Positions 42,211-51,749 are shown, counted from the first letter of the stretch. The stretch: 64,000 bases of DNA from a bacterium (GCA_031082185.1 JAVHLI010000006.1:1-64000); one strand, 5' to 3'. Notes: a model not told the origin generated them from the letters alone. Numbers and translations are program-made.

Positions 42211-43463
42211 AACCCGATCCGATGAAACCACACACCCTCTGGCGGCACCGCGATTTCCTGCTGCTGTGGACCGGGCAGACGATCTCGGTCTTCGGGAGCC
42301 AGTTCACGCACCTGGCTGTGCCGCTCATCGCCGCGATGATCCTGAAGGCCTCGCCGGCGCAGATGGGCATCCTCTCGGCGGTCGTGACCGCGCCTTTTCT
42401 GCTGATTGGCCTCTTTGCCGGGGTATGGGTGGACCGCTGGCCCCGCAGGCCGGTTCTGATCACCGGGAACGTGGGCCGCGCGCTGGTGCTGTCGGCGATC
42501 CCGATCGCGTACCTGGCCGACGCGCTCAGCATGCCGCTGCTCTACACGGTTGGGTTTCTGACCGGCGTCTTGACCGTGTTCTTCGACGTCGCCTACCAGG
42601 CGTATCTGCCGTCCCTGGTTGGCCGCGCACATCTCGTGGAGGGGAACAGCAAGCTCGAGGCCAGCCGCTCGACCGCCCAGATCGCCGGACCGGGGCTCGC
42701 CGGCGTCGTCGTCCAGATTGTCTCGGCCCCGATGGCAATCGTTTTCGACGCCCTGTCCTTCTTGGTCTCCGGTCTGTTCATCGGGCTGATCAGGCAGTTG
42801 GAGCCGGCGCCTGAGTCTGTCCGAGCGCCCATGCTGGGCGAGATTCGCGAGGGACTCGCGGTGGTCTTCGGAAACCCGATGCTTCGTGCGATTGCCGGTT
42901 GCACCGGCACCTCGAACTTCTTTGCCTCTGTGGCCGGCGCTCTCTACATTCTCTTTGTCACGCGCGAGCTGGGGATGAAGCCGGTCGCGATCGGTGCCGT
43001 CTTCAGCCTGGGCAGCCTCGGGGCGCTGGCAGGTGTGCTGCTCGCAGGATCACTCGCTCGGCGGCTGGGCATAGGCCGCGTGATCGTGGCCGCGCCGCTG
43101 ATCTCAGGTCTGGGATTCGTGCCGGTGGTGCTGGCTACCCCGGCGCTGGCGGTTCCGCTGCTGACGCTGGGCGCGCTGGTCTCTAGTTTCGGGTACCCCA
43201 TCTACAACATCAGCCAGGTGAGTTTGCGCCAGGCGATCACACCGCACCGGCTGCAGGGACGGATGAACGCCACGATGCGGTTCCTGGTCTGGGGTACGAT
43301 GCCGCTGGGCGCGCTGGCCGGCGGCGCCCTGGGTCAGGTTCTGGGGCTGCGCCCGACGATCGCGATTGCCGCGGCCGGGGCGGCGCTGGCGTTTGTGTGG
43401 GTGTGGCGCTCGCCGGTGCGGGCGCTCAGGCAGATTCCCGAGCCACCCGGGCCGGCAGATTAG
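42207..43463 (+). CDS. MFS transporter
   Basis: A 418-residue transporter with 12 predicted helices: FLLLWTGQTISVFGSQFTHLAVPLIAAMI at the start, the loop WVDRWPRRPVLITGN between helices 2 and 3, then LVEGNSKLEASRSTAQIAGPGLAG. It resembles the MFS_3/enterobactin exporter-like group. ATG 42207 overlaps the LysE stop, and ATG 42222 is an alternative. Substrate unknown. Confidence 0.9.
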   Translation: MKPDPMKPHTLWRHRDFLLLWTGQTISVFGSQFTHLAVPLIAAMILKASPAQMGILSAVVTAPFLLIGLFAGVWVDRWPRRPVLITGNVGRALVLSAIPIAYLADALSMPLLYTVGFLTGVLTVFFDVAYQAYLPSLVGRAHLVEGNSKLEASRSTAQIAGPGLAGVVVQIVSAPMAIVFDALSFLVSGLFIGLIRQLEPAPESVRAPMLGEIREGLAVVFGNPMLRAIAGCTGTSNFFASVAGALYILFVTRELGMKPVAIGAVFSLGSLGALAGVLLAGSLARRLGIGRVIVAAPLISGLGFVPVVLATPALAVPLLTLGALVSSFGYPIYNISQVSLRQAITPHRLQGRMNATMRFLVWGTMPLGALAGGALGQVLGLRPTIAIAAAGAALAFVWVWRSPVRALRQIPEPPGPAD

Positions 43464-43852
43464 CCAACTTTTCCGCCACCGCGCTTGGCGATGTACCGAA
43501 CCCCTGGCACGTTGGCGAAGTCAGCGTCTTGGCTCCACAGGGTTGCGCCTGAGGCACGCGCGGTTGCCAGCATGATGCTGTCCGCCATTGGGATTCCCAG
43601 GTCAAGGCCAATGCGAGCAGCCGCCAAAGCCAGGGGCGCGGTGAGCTCAATGACTGTGCTTTGCAGCATAACCGCAACGGCCTGAAGCGCCTCCCCTTCG
43701 CCGCGCTGCCGAAGGACCTGCTTGAAGACCTCGTAGAGGCTCAGGGTGGGAACCAGAAGCTCCGCGGGTGCCTCGATGGCTTTCGCGAAGAACTTGGCAT
43801 TCGGGCCTTCTGCGAAGTACTCGAGCCAGCCTGAGGAATCGACTACGTTCAC
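43460..43852 (-). CDS. vapC: VapC-like PIN-domain toxin
   Basis: A 130-residue PIN protein with the acidic residues in place: MNVVDSSGWLEYF (Asp5), LVPTLSLYEVFKQVL (Glu), GIPMADSIMLATA (Asp) and ATLWSQDADFANV (Asp). Members cut tRNA or rRNA using Mg2+. It overlaps the VapB-like gene by 4 bases and converges on the MFS gene with a 4-base overlap. Confidence 0.92.
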   Translation of the reverse strand: MNVVDSSGWLEYFAEGPNAKFFAKAIEAPAELLVPTLSLYEVFKQVLRQRGEGEALQAVAVMLQSTVIELTAPLALAAARIGLDLGIPMADSIMLATARASGATLWSQDADFANVPGVRYIAKRGGGKVG

Positions 43853-44055
43853 ACGCGGTCCCGTTCACGGGGCACATCGGTGTCAATTCCCCTGAGGAAG
43901 CCCTTCATCTCGCGAACCGGCCGCACAGGAACTAGCTCGATGCGGTCTTGGTAGAGGATGGCCTGAACTTTCTGGCCGGGCCTTAGCTTCAGCTTGTCGC
44001 GGATGCCCTTTGGGATCACGACTTGGAATTTCGGCGAGATTGTTACGGTTTCCAT
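43849..44055 (-). CDS. vapB: VapB-like antitoxin (AbrB/MazE fold)
   Basis: A 68-residue SpoVT/AbrB swapped-hairpin protein: VTISPKFQVVIPKGIRDKLKLRPGQKVQAILYQDRIELVPVRP. The C-terminal tail would bind the VapC active site. It should also bind its own promoter as a dimer. Confidence 0.92.
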   Translation of the reverse strand: METVTISPKFQVVIPKGIRDKLKLRPGQKVQAILYQDRIELVPVRPVREMKGFLRGIDTDVPRERDRV

Positions 44056-44065
44056 CGGCGGCCCC

Positions 44066-44104
44066 GATCGATCAGTTTATCGTATTACAGCTATTCTATC
44101 GATC
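44066..44104 (-). promoter_or_regulatory. Candidate vapBC operator
   Basis: GATCGAT (44066-44072) and ATCGATC (44098-44104) are perfect inverted 7-mers flanking AT-rich DNA with promoter-like TAGAAT and TAATAC on the minus strand, immediately upstream of vapB. The position fits autoregulation; exact promoter boxes are uncertain. Confidence 0.45.
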
Positions 44105-44153
44105 CCCGGCGAAATCGGCAAGACTCCTCGCAGGGGTAAGGCCTTCGCCGGGA

Positions 44154-45419
44154 CTACCAACCCTTGATCCACATCTCCTCATCCTCGTACACCTTCTCGC
44201 CCTCGGCCCGGGCTTCTTCGGCGTCCAGCTCGATCATCCGCCCGGGATTCTCTGCGCCGAGCACCTCCTTGTAGAACTCGTGCTGGATGAGGAGGCTCAT
44301 AATCTCGTTGGTCCCGGTCCAGATCTGGATGAGCCGGGTGTCCCGTATCATCTTCTCGAGGGGGAAGACGTTGGTGTATCCGATTCCTCCGACGATCTGC
44401 ATGGCGAGATTGGTCACCTCCCAGGCCGTGTCGGTGGCGAACTTCTTGGCCTCGCTCACCATGCGCCGGGCAGTCGGCCGGCCTTGATCCACGGTTCGGG
44501 CCGCGGCCTGCGTGAGCGCCCGGGCCGCGTCGAGCTTTGTGATGGCGTCGGCGATCTTGAAGCTCACTCCTTGAAAGGCCCGAATCTTCTGGCCGAAGGC
44601 CTTGCGCCGATTGCTGTACCGGACGGCGACCTCCAGGGCGGCACGGGCCATTCCCAAGGATCCTCCGGCCGAGGTCATCCGCTCGGGAATCATCATCTGG
44701 TTGAAGATGGCAGCCCCCTGGTTGAGCCCGCCCACCAGGTTCGCTTCGGGCACCTGCACGTCCCGGAACAGCAGTCGGCCTGTACCGCCTCCTCGGGTTC
44801 CCATGAGCTTGTAAAGGTACTTGGCCTCCACGCCCGGGAGGTCCCGCTCAATCAGGATCAGGCTGATGCGCTCGTGGGGCTTACCGGCCGGATTCGTGTT
44901 GCAGTACACGAGGAAGAAGTCCGCGGACGCCGCTCCGACGACGAAGCGCTTCTGTCCCCTCACCTTGAAGGCCCGGTCCTTCAACTCGGCCGTCGTCGTG
45001 GCGCCGAAGAAGTCGGATCCTCCCCTGGGTTCGGTCAGGGCCTCAGCAGAGACGAGATCTCCTTTCAGCATGGGCTTCAGGAACTTCTCTTTCTGCTCAT
45101 CGGTCCCGAAGCGTACGATCGCCTCCCCCACGATGGACGGCATGGAGAAGGCGCAGCCGAGCGAGGTGCCCAGGACCCCGATCTCCTCGTGCGCCGCGAT
45201 CTCCGCGGTCCAGCCGAGACCCCGGCCCCCGTACTCCTTTGGGAAGCGCAGACCTAAGAGATTCCGGTCTCCCAGCGCCTTCACGTACTCTCTGGGATAT
45301 GTGATCTCGTCGCGATCCATCTTTTGTAGCAACTCTGAGGAGACTCCATGCTTCACGAACTCGCGGATCTCCCGGCTGAGAGCCCTTTCTTCGTCGTTCA
45401 GGAAGACGTCCTGTAGCAT
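44154..45419 (-). CDS. Acyl-CoA dehydrogenase
   Basis: A 421-residue FAD enzyme: [74 protein letters not shown], then helices with [20 protein letters not shown] and [34 protein letters not shown]. The IWTGTNEIM segment is where the catalytic or CoA-adjacent Glu usually sits. Beta-oxidation or branched-chain acyl-CoA oxidation is likely; specificity cannot be told. Monocistronic. Confidence 0.92.
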   Translation of the reverse strand: MLQDVFLNDEERALSREIREFVKHGVSSELLQKMDRDEITYPREYVKALGDRNLLGLRFPKEYGGRGLGWTAEIAAHEEIGVLGTSLGCAFSMPSIVGEAIVRFGTDEQKEKFLKPMLKGDLVSAEALTEPRGGSDFFGATTTAELKDRAFKVRGQKRFVVGAASADFFLVYCNTNPAGKPHERISLILIERDLPGVEAKYLYKLMGTRGGGTGRLLFRDVQVPEANLVGGLNQGAAIFNQMMIPERMTSAGGSLGMARAALEVAVRYSNRRKAFGQKIRAFQGVSFKIADAITKLDAARALTQAAARTVDQGRPTARRMVSEAKKFATDTAWEVTNLAMQIVGGIGYTNVFPLEKMIRDTRLIQIWTGTNEIMSLLIQHEFYKEVLGAENPGRMIELDAEEARAEGEKVYEDEEMWIKGW

Positions 45420-45439
45420 GGTTCACCCCCTAGGGTTCC

Positions 45440-45868
45440 CTACCCCTTTTCCCATTGTGCAACGGCACCAGGCACCGGCCGAAAGAGCGGGTGCGGCAGA
45501 GGGCGCTTCACGTGAGCAAATTGGGCCCGCCGCTTCGGATCGCGCGTTCGCAGTTTCTCCATCAAGTGCCGCCATTCGAACTCAAGCTGTCCGCGCGTAA
45601 CGGTGATTCGGCCGCGAGCTCGTGAGCGGCTGATCTTGCCGGCCGTGAAGTTGTGGCCACGACCGGCCGCTTCCTCCAGGACGGCTCGCAAATAGTCGGC
45701 GATGAAGCCGACGGGAAGGGATTGCGCTTGAAATCGAGCAAGTTGAGGGTGATGGGTGTATCCTTTGGTCTTCTTCCGCAGAACAGCTTGAGCAAGAAGT
45801 GCTTCCCGCCACAGCGCAACCAGCCCGCGGGTGTCGAGGTATTTGGGATGTAGACTCCAGATTCGCAT
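45440..45868 (-). CDS. Pyrimidine dimer DNA glycosylase-like protein (Pyr_excise)
   Basis: A 142-residue protein starting MRIWSLHPKYLDTRGLVALWREALLAQAVLRKKTKGYTHHPQL, the hallmark of the T4 endonuclease V-like Pyr_excise family. R-x-W at the start and the Lys/His-rich segment are conserved. It probably excises UV photoproducts or removes related lesions. Bases 45869-46150 downstream of its start hold no gene I can support. Confidence 0.82.
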   Translation of the reverse strand: MRIWSLHPKYLDTRGLVALWREALLAQAVLRKKTKGYTHHPQLARFQAQSLPVGFIADYLRAVLEEAAGRGHNFTAGKISRSRARGRITVTRGQLEFEWRHLMEKLRTRDPKRRAQFAHVKRPLPHPLFRPVPGAVAQWEKG

Positions 45869-46150
45869 AGCAGTCGCCTATGCAAACCAACCCCCACGAA
45901 GACGCTACCGGCGAGTAGGTAACGCATGACAATGCTTCGACCCCACTCAGCGCCGGCTGGGTTCGCGGTGCCCTGAGCTCTGTCCTGCCTTAAGGTGGCC
46001 CCATCTTACGCAAGGCGGTAGAGATGGGCGCGGATCAAACCACTAATGGTACTTTGGTCCGCGCCGCGCTCGGAAGAAGCGGTTGTCCGGCAGCTATCTC
46101 TTCACGACTATTCCTACGCCGGGACTGGAACTGCGGTGGCTGACGCTATC

Positions 46151-46660
46151 TCACAACACCCCAGGATTCAGCCGCCACACGGCCCACGAGAGGGCGCCTG
46201 CGAAGCTGACCCAGGCCAGGTAGGGGACGAGCAGCGCCCCGGCGAGCGGGCGCACCCTCCAGAAGGTCCAGAGCGCTGCTGCTACGAGGATCCAGAGAAC
46301 GGTGATGTCAAGGACTGCGGCGCTTCCTGAGCGCCAGGCGAAGAACAGCCACGTCCACAGAGCATTGACGAGTAGCTGAAGGCCGTAGAGGACAAGGGGC
46401 AGGCGGGCGGCGCGCCAACCACTGGCGCGAACGACCATCCACGCTGCGAGGGCCATCAGCAGGTACAGAAGAGTCCATACGGGTCCGAAAACCCATGCCG
46501 GAGGCGCCCACGACGGCTTCACGAGCGCTTGATAGAACTCCGGCGCGCGGGCCGAGGCGACCCCACCGATCCCTGCAGCCAGGGCGGTGAAGGCGACAAT
46601 GGCGCTGAGCGTGCATAGCCCCCGGGGGCAGGTGGAAGCGCGATCCTCAATCGAATCCAA
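46151..46660 (-). CDS. tspO: TspO/MBR family protein
   Basis: A 169-residue five-helix membrane protein: LAAGIGGVASARAPEFYQALVKPSWAPPAWVFGPVWTLLYLLMALAAWMV, LLVNALWTWLFFAWRSGSAAVLDI, VPYLAWVSFAGALSWAVWRLN. These are the W-x-P-P-x-x-x-F and W-(T/S)-x-L(F)F-type TspO motifs. It binds porphyrins or tryptophan-like ligands in stress signalling. TTG 46660 is chosen because GGAGGGAGGG lies just before it and the longer frame runs into the attC. Confidence 0.88.
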   Translation of the reverse strand: MDSIEDRASTCPRGLCTLSAIVAFTALAAGIGGVASARAPEFYQALVKPSWAPPAWVFGPVWTLLYLLMALAAWMVVRASGWRAARLPLVLYGLQLLVNALWTWLFFAWRSGSAAVLDITVLWILVAAALWTFWRVRPLAGALLVPYLAWVSFAGALSWAVWRLNPGVL

Positions 46661-46696
46661 CGTATTCCCTCCCTCCACAAGATACGATGCCGTGTT

Positions 46697-46763
46697 GCCC
46701 AACGCTCCCGCTAGCAGGCGCGCACCGCTCCTGCGCGCGTCCGGGCTGAGCGGGAAGTTAGAC
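46697..46763 (-). other. attC site, minus orientation
   Basis: On the minus strand R'' GTCTAAC (46763-46757) and R' GTTGGGC (46703-46697) flank TCCCGCT(C)AGC and its complement, with one unpaired base in the arm that is L'' in minus orientation. Boxes and stem are canonical. It lies downstream of the amidohydrolase and directly upstream of tspO, so these two look like cassette genes on the opposite strand to the array at 3-24 kb. Confidence 0.8.
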
Positions 46764-46820
46764 GTGCATTCACGCGCCTGTTCTTAGTGACGGTCGCACG
46801 TGCGGCGTCCCTGAATGCAC
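46764..46820. repeat. 9-bp inverted repeat beside the attC
   Basis: GTGCATTCA (46764-46772) and TGAATGCAC (46812-46820) are a perfect inverted repeat starting at the base next to the attC. It may be an extension of the attC hairpin or a weak terminator for the amidohydrolase gene; no T tract follows. Confidence 0.5.
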
Positions 46821-46865
46821 CAAGCTGCGCCTTCGTAGGACGCGCGGACACCAGCGTCCCATTGC

Positions 46866-48239
46866 TCATGGGGTCCCCAGCTTATACAGTTTGACAGCGT
46901 TTTCTCGAAGGACTTTCCTGGCTATACCCACGGCCTCCTCATAGGTAATCTCGTTGTCACGCATCATTTCTGTGAGCGCAAGCGCCAATGCCTGTCGGGA
47001 GCTGCGGGTCCCCATGCAAGTGAATTCTTCCCAATTGAGGAAGGGCATGTCCGGATCGAGTTCAAAACCATCGGTTCCGAAGAGGACCTTGTCGGGAGCG
47101 ACTTCCAACCAACTCCGTATCACCTGGCTGAGTTCTCGCGGATAAACGAGAAATGCGATGGCTGAGAAATCTGCATAGACATTGGGCTTAAGGAGCATGG
47201 CCGCGGTTTGCTTGGCAAACGGCCAGCCCCCATGGACGATGACAAAACCGGTTTTGCGCAACGCCGGATCGTTGAAGACCGATTCCAGCAAGATGGGGTT
47301 CGAGGTGACTACATCGAAGTACATACCGATGCCAAAGCCCGTATGGATGTGGACGGCCATGTCCAATCGCCCGGCTTCACGGGAGATATAGCGAAACAGG
47401 TAGTCCTGCAGCGTCTTGTATTCGCCTGCCGTCGGTTTCCCTCCCGTGGCATATTGGTCATATACGCGCTTTGCCTGTTCCGCTGGCGGATTGGAAATAT
47501 CCAGCGTGCGCACATAGGCTGTCAGGAACTTGACCGCCACCGCGCCTCCGTGCTTCTGACGTTCCATCGTAGGGGTAACAACCCCGGTCAGATATCCCTC
47601 CAGGCTGGGCGGTAATCGGCTCAATCCCAGGTCTGTCAAATGGGTCTTCAGTAAACGCTCCAGACTGCCATATGAGGTAACAAGATCGGATCTCGCTTTT
47701 CGCACTTCTTCATTCGAGAGCGGGAACATCAAGGCGTCGGCGTAAGGGACCCAGCGAAAGCGGGGAACGGGTAGGCTGCGGTCCATGACGACGCGATTGG
47801 CAAGCATGGTCTCAATGCCTATCTTGTCCAGGATCCAGGTGGGATAGTTGTTGGCCTGCTCACGCATGATCCGCCGTTTGACCTGGACCAACTCATGAGC
47901 AAGCTCTTTTGTAGCAGCGCCGCGAGGGAGTCCATAGAGGGCTTGCCAAACAGGGATGAATTCCGGGCTTTTCGGCCGCAGCCGAAAGGGAACAAGCGGC
48001 ATCTCAGCCCCGGGATCAGTGCCGGCGGTTTCTACGGCGTGATAGCTCAGCGCGCCCCATTCGGTATCGCGCTCACCTTCTTTGAGTGCCCGCAACGGAT
48101 GGGCATGATTGTCAATGGCCTTCATTGCGGCTATTGCTGTCACAAGTGCAGGGGTGGGGGTTGTCTGCGCCCGTAGCAGATACGCAAAGGCGAAACCCAG
48201 GAGGATGCAAAACGCCAACACGAAAAGCATCTTCTTCAT
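46866..48239 (-). CDS. Exported amidohydrolase-family protein
   Basis: A 457-residue protein with a signal peptide (MKKMLFVLAFCILLGFAFAYLLRAQ) and an amidohydrolase-2 barrel: IDNHAHP (H-x-H metal ligands), MAVHIHTGFG, FVIVHGGWPFA and VLFGTDGFELDPD (late Asp ligand). GGGAGGCGGG precedes the ATG. A hydrolase acting outside the cytoplasm is likely; substrate unknown. An attC lies about 100 bases after its stop. Confidence 0.8.
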   Translation of the reverse strand: MKKMLFVLAFCILLGFAFAYLLRAQTTPTPALVTAIAAMKAIDNHAHPLRALKEGERDTEWGALSYHAVETAGTDPGAEMPLVPFRLRPKSPEFIPVWQALYGLPRGAATKELAHELVQVKRRIMREQANNYPTWILDKIGIETMLANRVVMDRSLPVPRFRWVPYADALMFPLSNEEVRKARSDLVTSYGSLERLLKTHLTDLGLSRLPPSLEGYLTGVVTPTMERQKHGGAVAVKFLTAYVRTLDISNPPAEQAKRVYDQYATGGKPTAGEYKTLQDYLFRYISREAGRLDMAVHIHTGFGIGMYFDVVTSNPILLESVFNDPALRKTGFVIVHGGWPFAKQTAAMLLKPNVYADFSAIAFLVYPRELSQVIRSWLEVAPDKVLFGTDGFELDPDMPFLNWEEFTCMGTRSSRQALALALTEMMRDNEITYEEAVGIARKVLRENAVKLYKLGTP

Positions 48240-48302
48240 TCATCCCGCCTCCCTGTGCTTGTTGAGGACACAATAGCGCGCCAATCATCATCACGGCAAC
48301 AC

Positions 48303-48720
48303 CCCTCACTCAGGCAACCCCGCCGGTTGCAGGTTTGGCGCGATGAGTTCGTCGCCGGGCATCGAGAGTTGAAGGGCAAGCCCCTGGCGTTTGAAGAACA
48401 CCGGCTGAAAGAGGCCGAGCACAAGATCGGAGATCTGATGATGGAGAGCGAGGCCCGCCGGGCGGTGGCCCGTAACGGGACTCTAGATCCCTCCCAGGAA
48501 GCCGTTGAGGTGAGCGAGCAGACCGGGGTGGCGCTGGCCCGCGTCTGCCGGACGCTCGCCGCGCCGCGCTCGACGACATACGCACGCCGAGGTCGGGCTC
48601 TGGAGTCATGCGGGGCACTCCCTGACCGGGTACCGCAGGGCCCAGGCCGCCGGCCAAGTATGATGAGCTGCTGGCGATGATTGGCGTAGGCGCCACAAAG
48701 GCCTTCATCGATTCTCCCTC
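48303..48720 (+). pseudogene. IS3-type transposase remnant
   Basis: The frame shows LQVWRDEFVAGHRELKGK, HRLKEAEHKIGDLMMESEARR and VALARVCRTLAAPRSTTYARRG, as in the leucine-zipper end of OrfA and the HTH_21 start of OrfB of IS3 elements. A shifted frame continues with GPRPPAKYDELLAMIG. The integrase core is missing. The rest, 48721-49000, holds nothing recognisable. Confidence 0.65.
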
Positions 48721-49007
48721 CGGGGATGGCGATAACTCCGACCGCTTCTGGATGTCCGACGCATCGATTGGTTTCGTGTGCGAGGATGACCGCTGGACAA
48801 ATCGGAGAGCCCGCGGTTACCAGCGCAGAGCCCAAGTCAAGGCCCCATTTCAGCCCCGCATGAACTCCTACCGCGTCCTCCTGACCCCTCGGATGCGACG
48901 GAACGGGCGTATTCATCCCCCCGCTTCCTGAGCTCGAAGAAACGAGCGAACACCTCACGAAGTCCGGCTCTCGCTGGCCAGATTAGCAGGACCTCTTTCG
49001 TCTTCTA

Positions 49008-49036
49008 TTGCGCAACCGGGCCAATTGTCCAATAAT
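49008..49036 (+). promoter_or_regulatory. Candidate promoter of the MazG-helicase module
   Basis: TTGCGC (49008-49013), 17-base spacer, AATAAT (49031-49036), with a predicted start near 49043 and ATG at 49045. No Shine-Dalgarno sequence lies before the ATG, so translation may be leaderless. Confidence 0.45.
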
Positions 49037-49044
49037 AGCCCCAA

Positions 49045-49389
49045 ATGGAGGAGCTCATCAGAAAGCTTAGGGAATTCGCCGCAGAACGGGATTGGGAACA
49101 GTTTCACTCGCCAAAGAATCTCTCGATGGCGTTAGCTGTCGAAGTTGCCGAAATCATCGAACATTTCCAGTGGCTGACCCAGGAAGAGAGCCGCAGCGTC
49201 GACCCCGAAGTCCTCGAGAGAGTCCGTGAGGAAATCGGAGATGTCCAGATATACCTCGCCAGGCTTGCTGATCAACTCGGGATATCCCCGCTCGAAGCAG
49301 CCCTGGAGAAGCTCGAGATCAACCGTCGGAAGTACCCCCCGGACAAGGCCCGGGGAAGAGCGACTAAGTCCACGGACCTCGACCGATGA
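49045..49389 (+). CDS. MazG-like nucleotide pyrophosphohydrolase
   Basis: A 114-residue all-helical protein: RDWEQFHSPKNLSMALAVEVAEIIEHFQW, then EEIGDVQIYLARLADQLGI. The E-V-A-E-x-x-E-like and E-E-I-G-D motifs are the metal ligands of MazG/dCTPase enzymes, which hydrolyse NTPs or dNTPs to monophosphates. It overlaps the following helicase gene by 4 bases, so the two are translationally coupled. Confidence 0.88.
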   Translation: MEELIRKLREFAAERDWEQFHSPKNLSMALAVEVAEIIEHFQWLTQEESRSVDPEVLERVREEIGDVQIYLARLADQLGISPLEAALEKLEINRRKYPPDKARGRATKSTDLDR

Positions 49390-51749
49390 GGCTATACATA
49401 GGATCCACGCAGCAGTTCATAACGGATGCCGTGCACAACCAAGTTGCGGATAAGCTAGGATCGGCGTTCTTCAACTATTACCGCCATGCGCCCTCACCCG
49501 GCGAGATGCAATCCTGGCGCCATTCGTTGGGCTCAATTTCCCAGGTTTTTCAGCACAACAACCTTCTAGATCACGGGGTTATTCTGGAGTACCAGATTCC
49601 TTTCACGTCCAAGAGACTCGACTGTCTGGTCACGGGCAAGGACGAGCTGCGCAACGACAACGCGGTCATCATTGAACTGAAGCAGTGGGAAAGATGCGGA
49701 CCGGCCGATGGAGAGAACGAAGTCATGACATATGTCGGCGGGGCTGAAAGGGAGGTTCTACATCCCTCCGCCCAAGTCGGACAGTACGCGACCTATCTAG
49801 GAGATGTCCACACGGCCTTCTACGAACCTCCCAGACCGGTTAGACTCAGCGCCTGCGCCTACCTGCACAATTACCGTTTCATTTCAGACGAAATCCTCCT
49901 GGCCAAGAAGTTCTCAAAGATCCGCCGCAGTTTTCCCCTCTTCTCCAAGGACGATGTCGACCGCCTGTCTGGTTTTCTAAGAGCTCGGCTTGAGGGCGGC
50001 TCTGGAATGGATGTTCTGGGACGCGTTGAGGACGGGGAGTATCGCCCGAGCAAGAAGCTCATGAAGCATGTTGCCGACGTCATCAAGGGGAAGTCCGAAT
50101 ACGTCCTTCTAGACGAGCAGTTGGTGGCCTACGACCGCGTAATAGCTTCGGCCAAGAAAGGAATGGGCGACAGGAGGAAGACGGTCATCATCATAGAAGG
50201 CGGCCCGGGTACCGGAAAATCTGTCATCGCCATCAATCTCATGGCCGATCTCCTCCAGGCCGGCTACAACGCCCATTACGCCACCGGCTCCAAGGCGTTT
50301 ACCGAGACGCTCAGGAAGATCATTGGAAGCAGGGGCGCTGTGCAATTCAGGTATTTCAACAGCTACGCGGGCGCCAATCCAAACGCTGTTGACGTGTTGA
50401 TCTGCGACGAAGCCCATCGCATCAGGGAAACCAGCCACAGTCAGTTTGTCCCCAAGGCCAAGCGCGAAGACACTCCCCAGATCCAGGAACTGATCAATGC
50501 TTCCAGAGTCGCGGTGTTCTTCATAGATCAGGACCAGATCGTTCGCCCGGCTGAAGTCGGTTCGATCAAGCACATAAAGGAATACGCCGCAAGAAACGAT
50601 TGCCTTCTCTATGAGCACGAGCTGCAAACCCAGTTCCGGTGTAGCGGTTCCGAGGCTTTCGTCAGTTGGATCAACAACACGCTGGGGATCGCGCGGACGG
50701 CTCATGTCTTGTGGACGGGAGAGGAGAGTTTTGATTTCAAGATATTCGATTCCCCGGAATCCCTGGAAAGAGCCATCCGCCTAAAGGCCCAGCAGGGCCA
50801 TAGCGCCCGAGTGACGGCCGGATTCTGTTGGGAATGGTCCAAGCACAATCCATCCCGTGCACTGAATGATGATGTCGTTATCGGAGACTACAAGAGGCCT
50901 TGGAACGCAAGGCATGACGCTGTGAGATTACCTAAGGGTGTCCCAAAGGCACAATTCTGGGCCTACGATCCGAATGGCATCGAGCAAATCGGCTGCGTCT
51001 ATACCGCCCAAGGCTTCGAATTCGACTATGTTGGAGTCATCATCGGGAACGACATCATGTTCTGCTTCGAAGAGGGGAAATGGATAGGATACCCTGAGAA
51101 TTCGAAAGACCCCGTGGTTAAGAGAGCAAGAGGCAAGTTCGTCGATCTTGTCAAGAACACATATCGCGTACTGCTTACCAGGGGATTGAAGGGATGCTAT
51201 GTTCACTTCCTCGACCAGGACACGGAGAGGTTCTTCCGAAGCCGCATGGATATTCCGGCCCCAGCGGCTCGGAAGACAAGGGTAGAGCAACTGCAGCCCT
51301 TTGTGAACGCTTTGCCTCTGGTTAGAATTCAGGATCTCGAACACATGACTCCTTCAGATTTGCGTATCCAGCTCGAGGAGGGTTGGCAGGGCGAATGCAC
51401 GCAGATTGGTGGCGGCCCGTTTCTTCGAGACCGGTTCGTGGTAGAGGCTGAGGACGCATCAATGGAGCCCGGGATTCGGGAGGATAGTCTTTGCGAGTTT
51501 CGCGCTCGGCCTGCTGATAACCCGGAGGGTAGAATAGTGCTGGCCCGGATTTCTAGATACGCTAGTAGGACTCCGAGCATCGTCATAAGAAGATACCAGA
51601 AATCCCTGGCTGGCTCTTCCGGAGCGGTGGGTGAAACAACCAAGATAATTCTCTCTTCTGAAAACAAGGCATATCCATCCCTGGAGTTGCGGGAAGGCGT
51701 AGACTCAGTTGAGGTTCTTGGGGTATTTGCCCGCACTATCGCAGTCTGA
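49386..51749 (+). CDS. PD-(D/E)xK-like/DUF2075 helicase/S24-like fusion protein
   Basis: A 787-residue protein with three parts. Residues 65-100 have ILEYQIPFTSKRLDCLV and VIIELKQW (Glu70, Asp79, Glu97-x-Lys99), a restriction-endonuclease-like pattern. Residues 265-620 form a DUF2075 SF1 helicase (EGGPGTGKS at 271-279, LICDEAHR at 338-345, VYTAQGFEFDYVGVI, YRVLLTRGLKGC). Residues 680-787 resemble the LexA/S24 fold (AEDASMEPGI with Ser692, then EGRIVLARI and IVIRRYQ), where Arg735/736 sits in place of the catalytic Lys. A defence role with MazG is inferred. Confidence 0.82.
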   Translation: MRLYIGSTQQFITDAVHNQVADKLGSAFFNYYRHAPSPGEMQSWRHSLGSISQVFQHNNLLDHGVILEYQIPFTSKRLDCLVTGKDELRNDNAVIIELKQWERCGPADGENEVMTYVGGAEREVLHPSAQVGQYATYLGDVHTAFYEPPRPVRLSACAYLHNYRFISDEILLAKKFSKIRRSFPLFSKDDVDRLSGFLRARLEGGSGMDVLGRVEDGEYRPSKKLMKHVADVIKGKSEYVLLDEQLVAYDRVIASAKKGMGDRRKTVIIIEGGPGTGKSVIAINLMADLLQAGYNAHYATGSKAFTETLRKIIGSRGAVQFRYFNSYAGANPNAVDVLICDEAHRIRETSHSQFVPKAKREDTPQIQELINASRVAVFFIDQDQIVRPAEVGSIKHIKEYAARNDCLLYEHELQTQFRCSGSEAFVSWINNTLGIARTAHVLWTGEESFDFKIFDSPESLERAIRLKAQQGHSARVTAGFCWEWSKHNPSRALNDDVVIGDYKRPWNARHDAVRLPKGVPKAQFWAYDPNGIEQIGCVYTAQGFEFDYVGVIIGNDIMFCFEEGKWIGYPENSKDPVVKRARGKFVDLVKNTYRVLLTRGLKGCYVHFLDQDTERFFRSRMDIPAPAARKTRVEQLQPFVNALPLVRIQDLEHMTPSDLRIQLEEGWQGECTQIGGGPFLRDRFVVEAEDASMEPGIREDSLCEFRARPADNPEGRIVLARISRYASRTPSIVIRRYQKSLAGSSGAVGETTKIILSSENKAYPSLELREGVDSVEVLGVFARTIAV

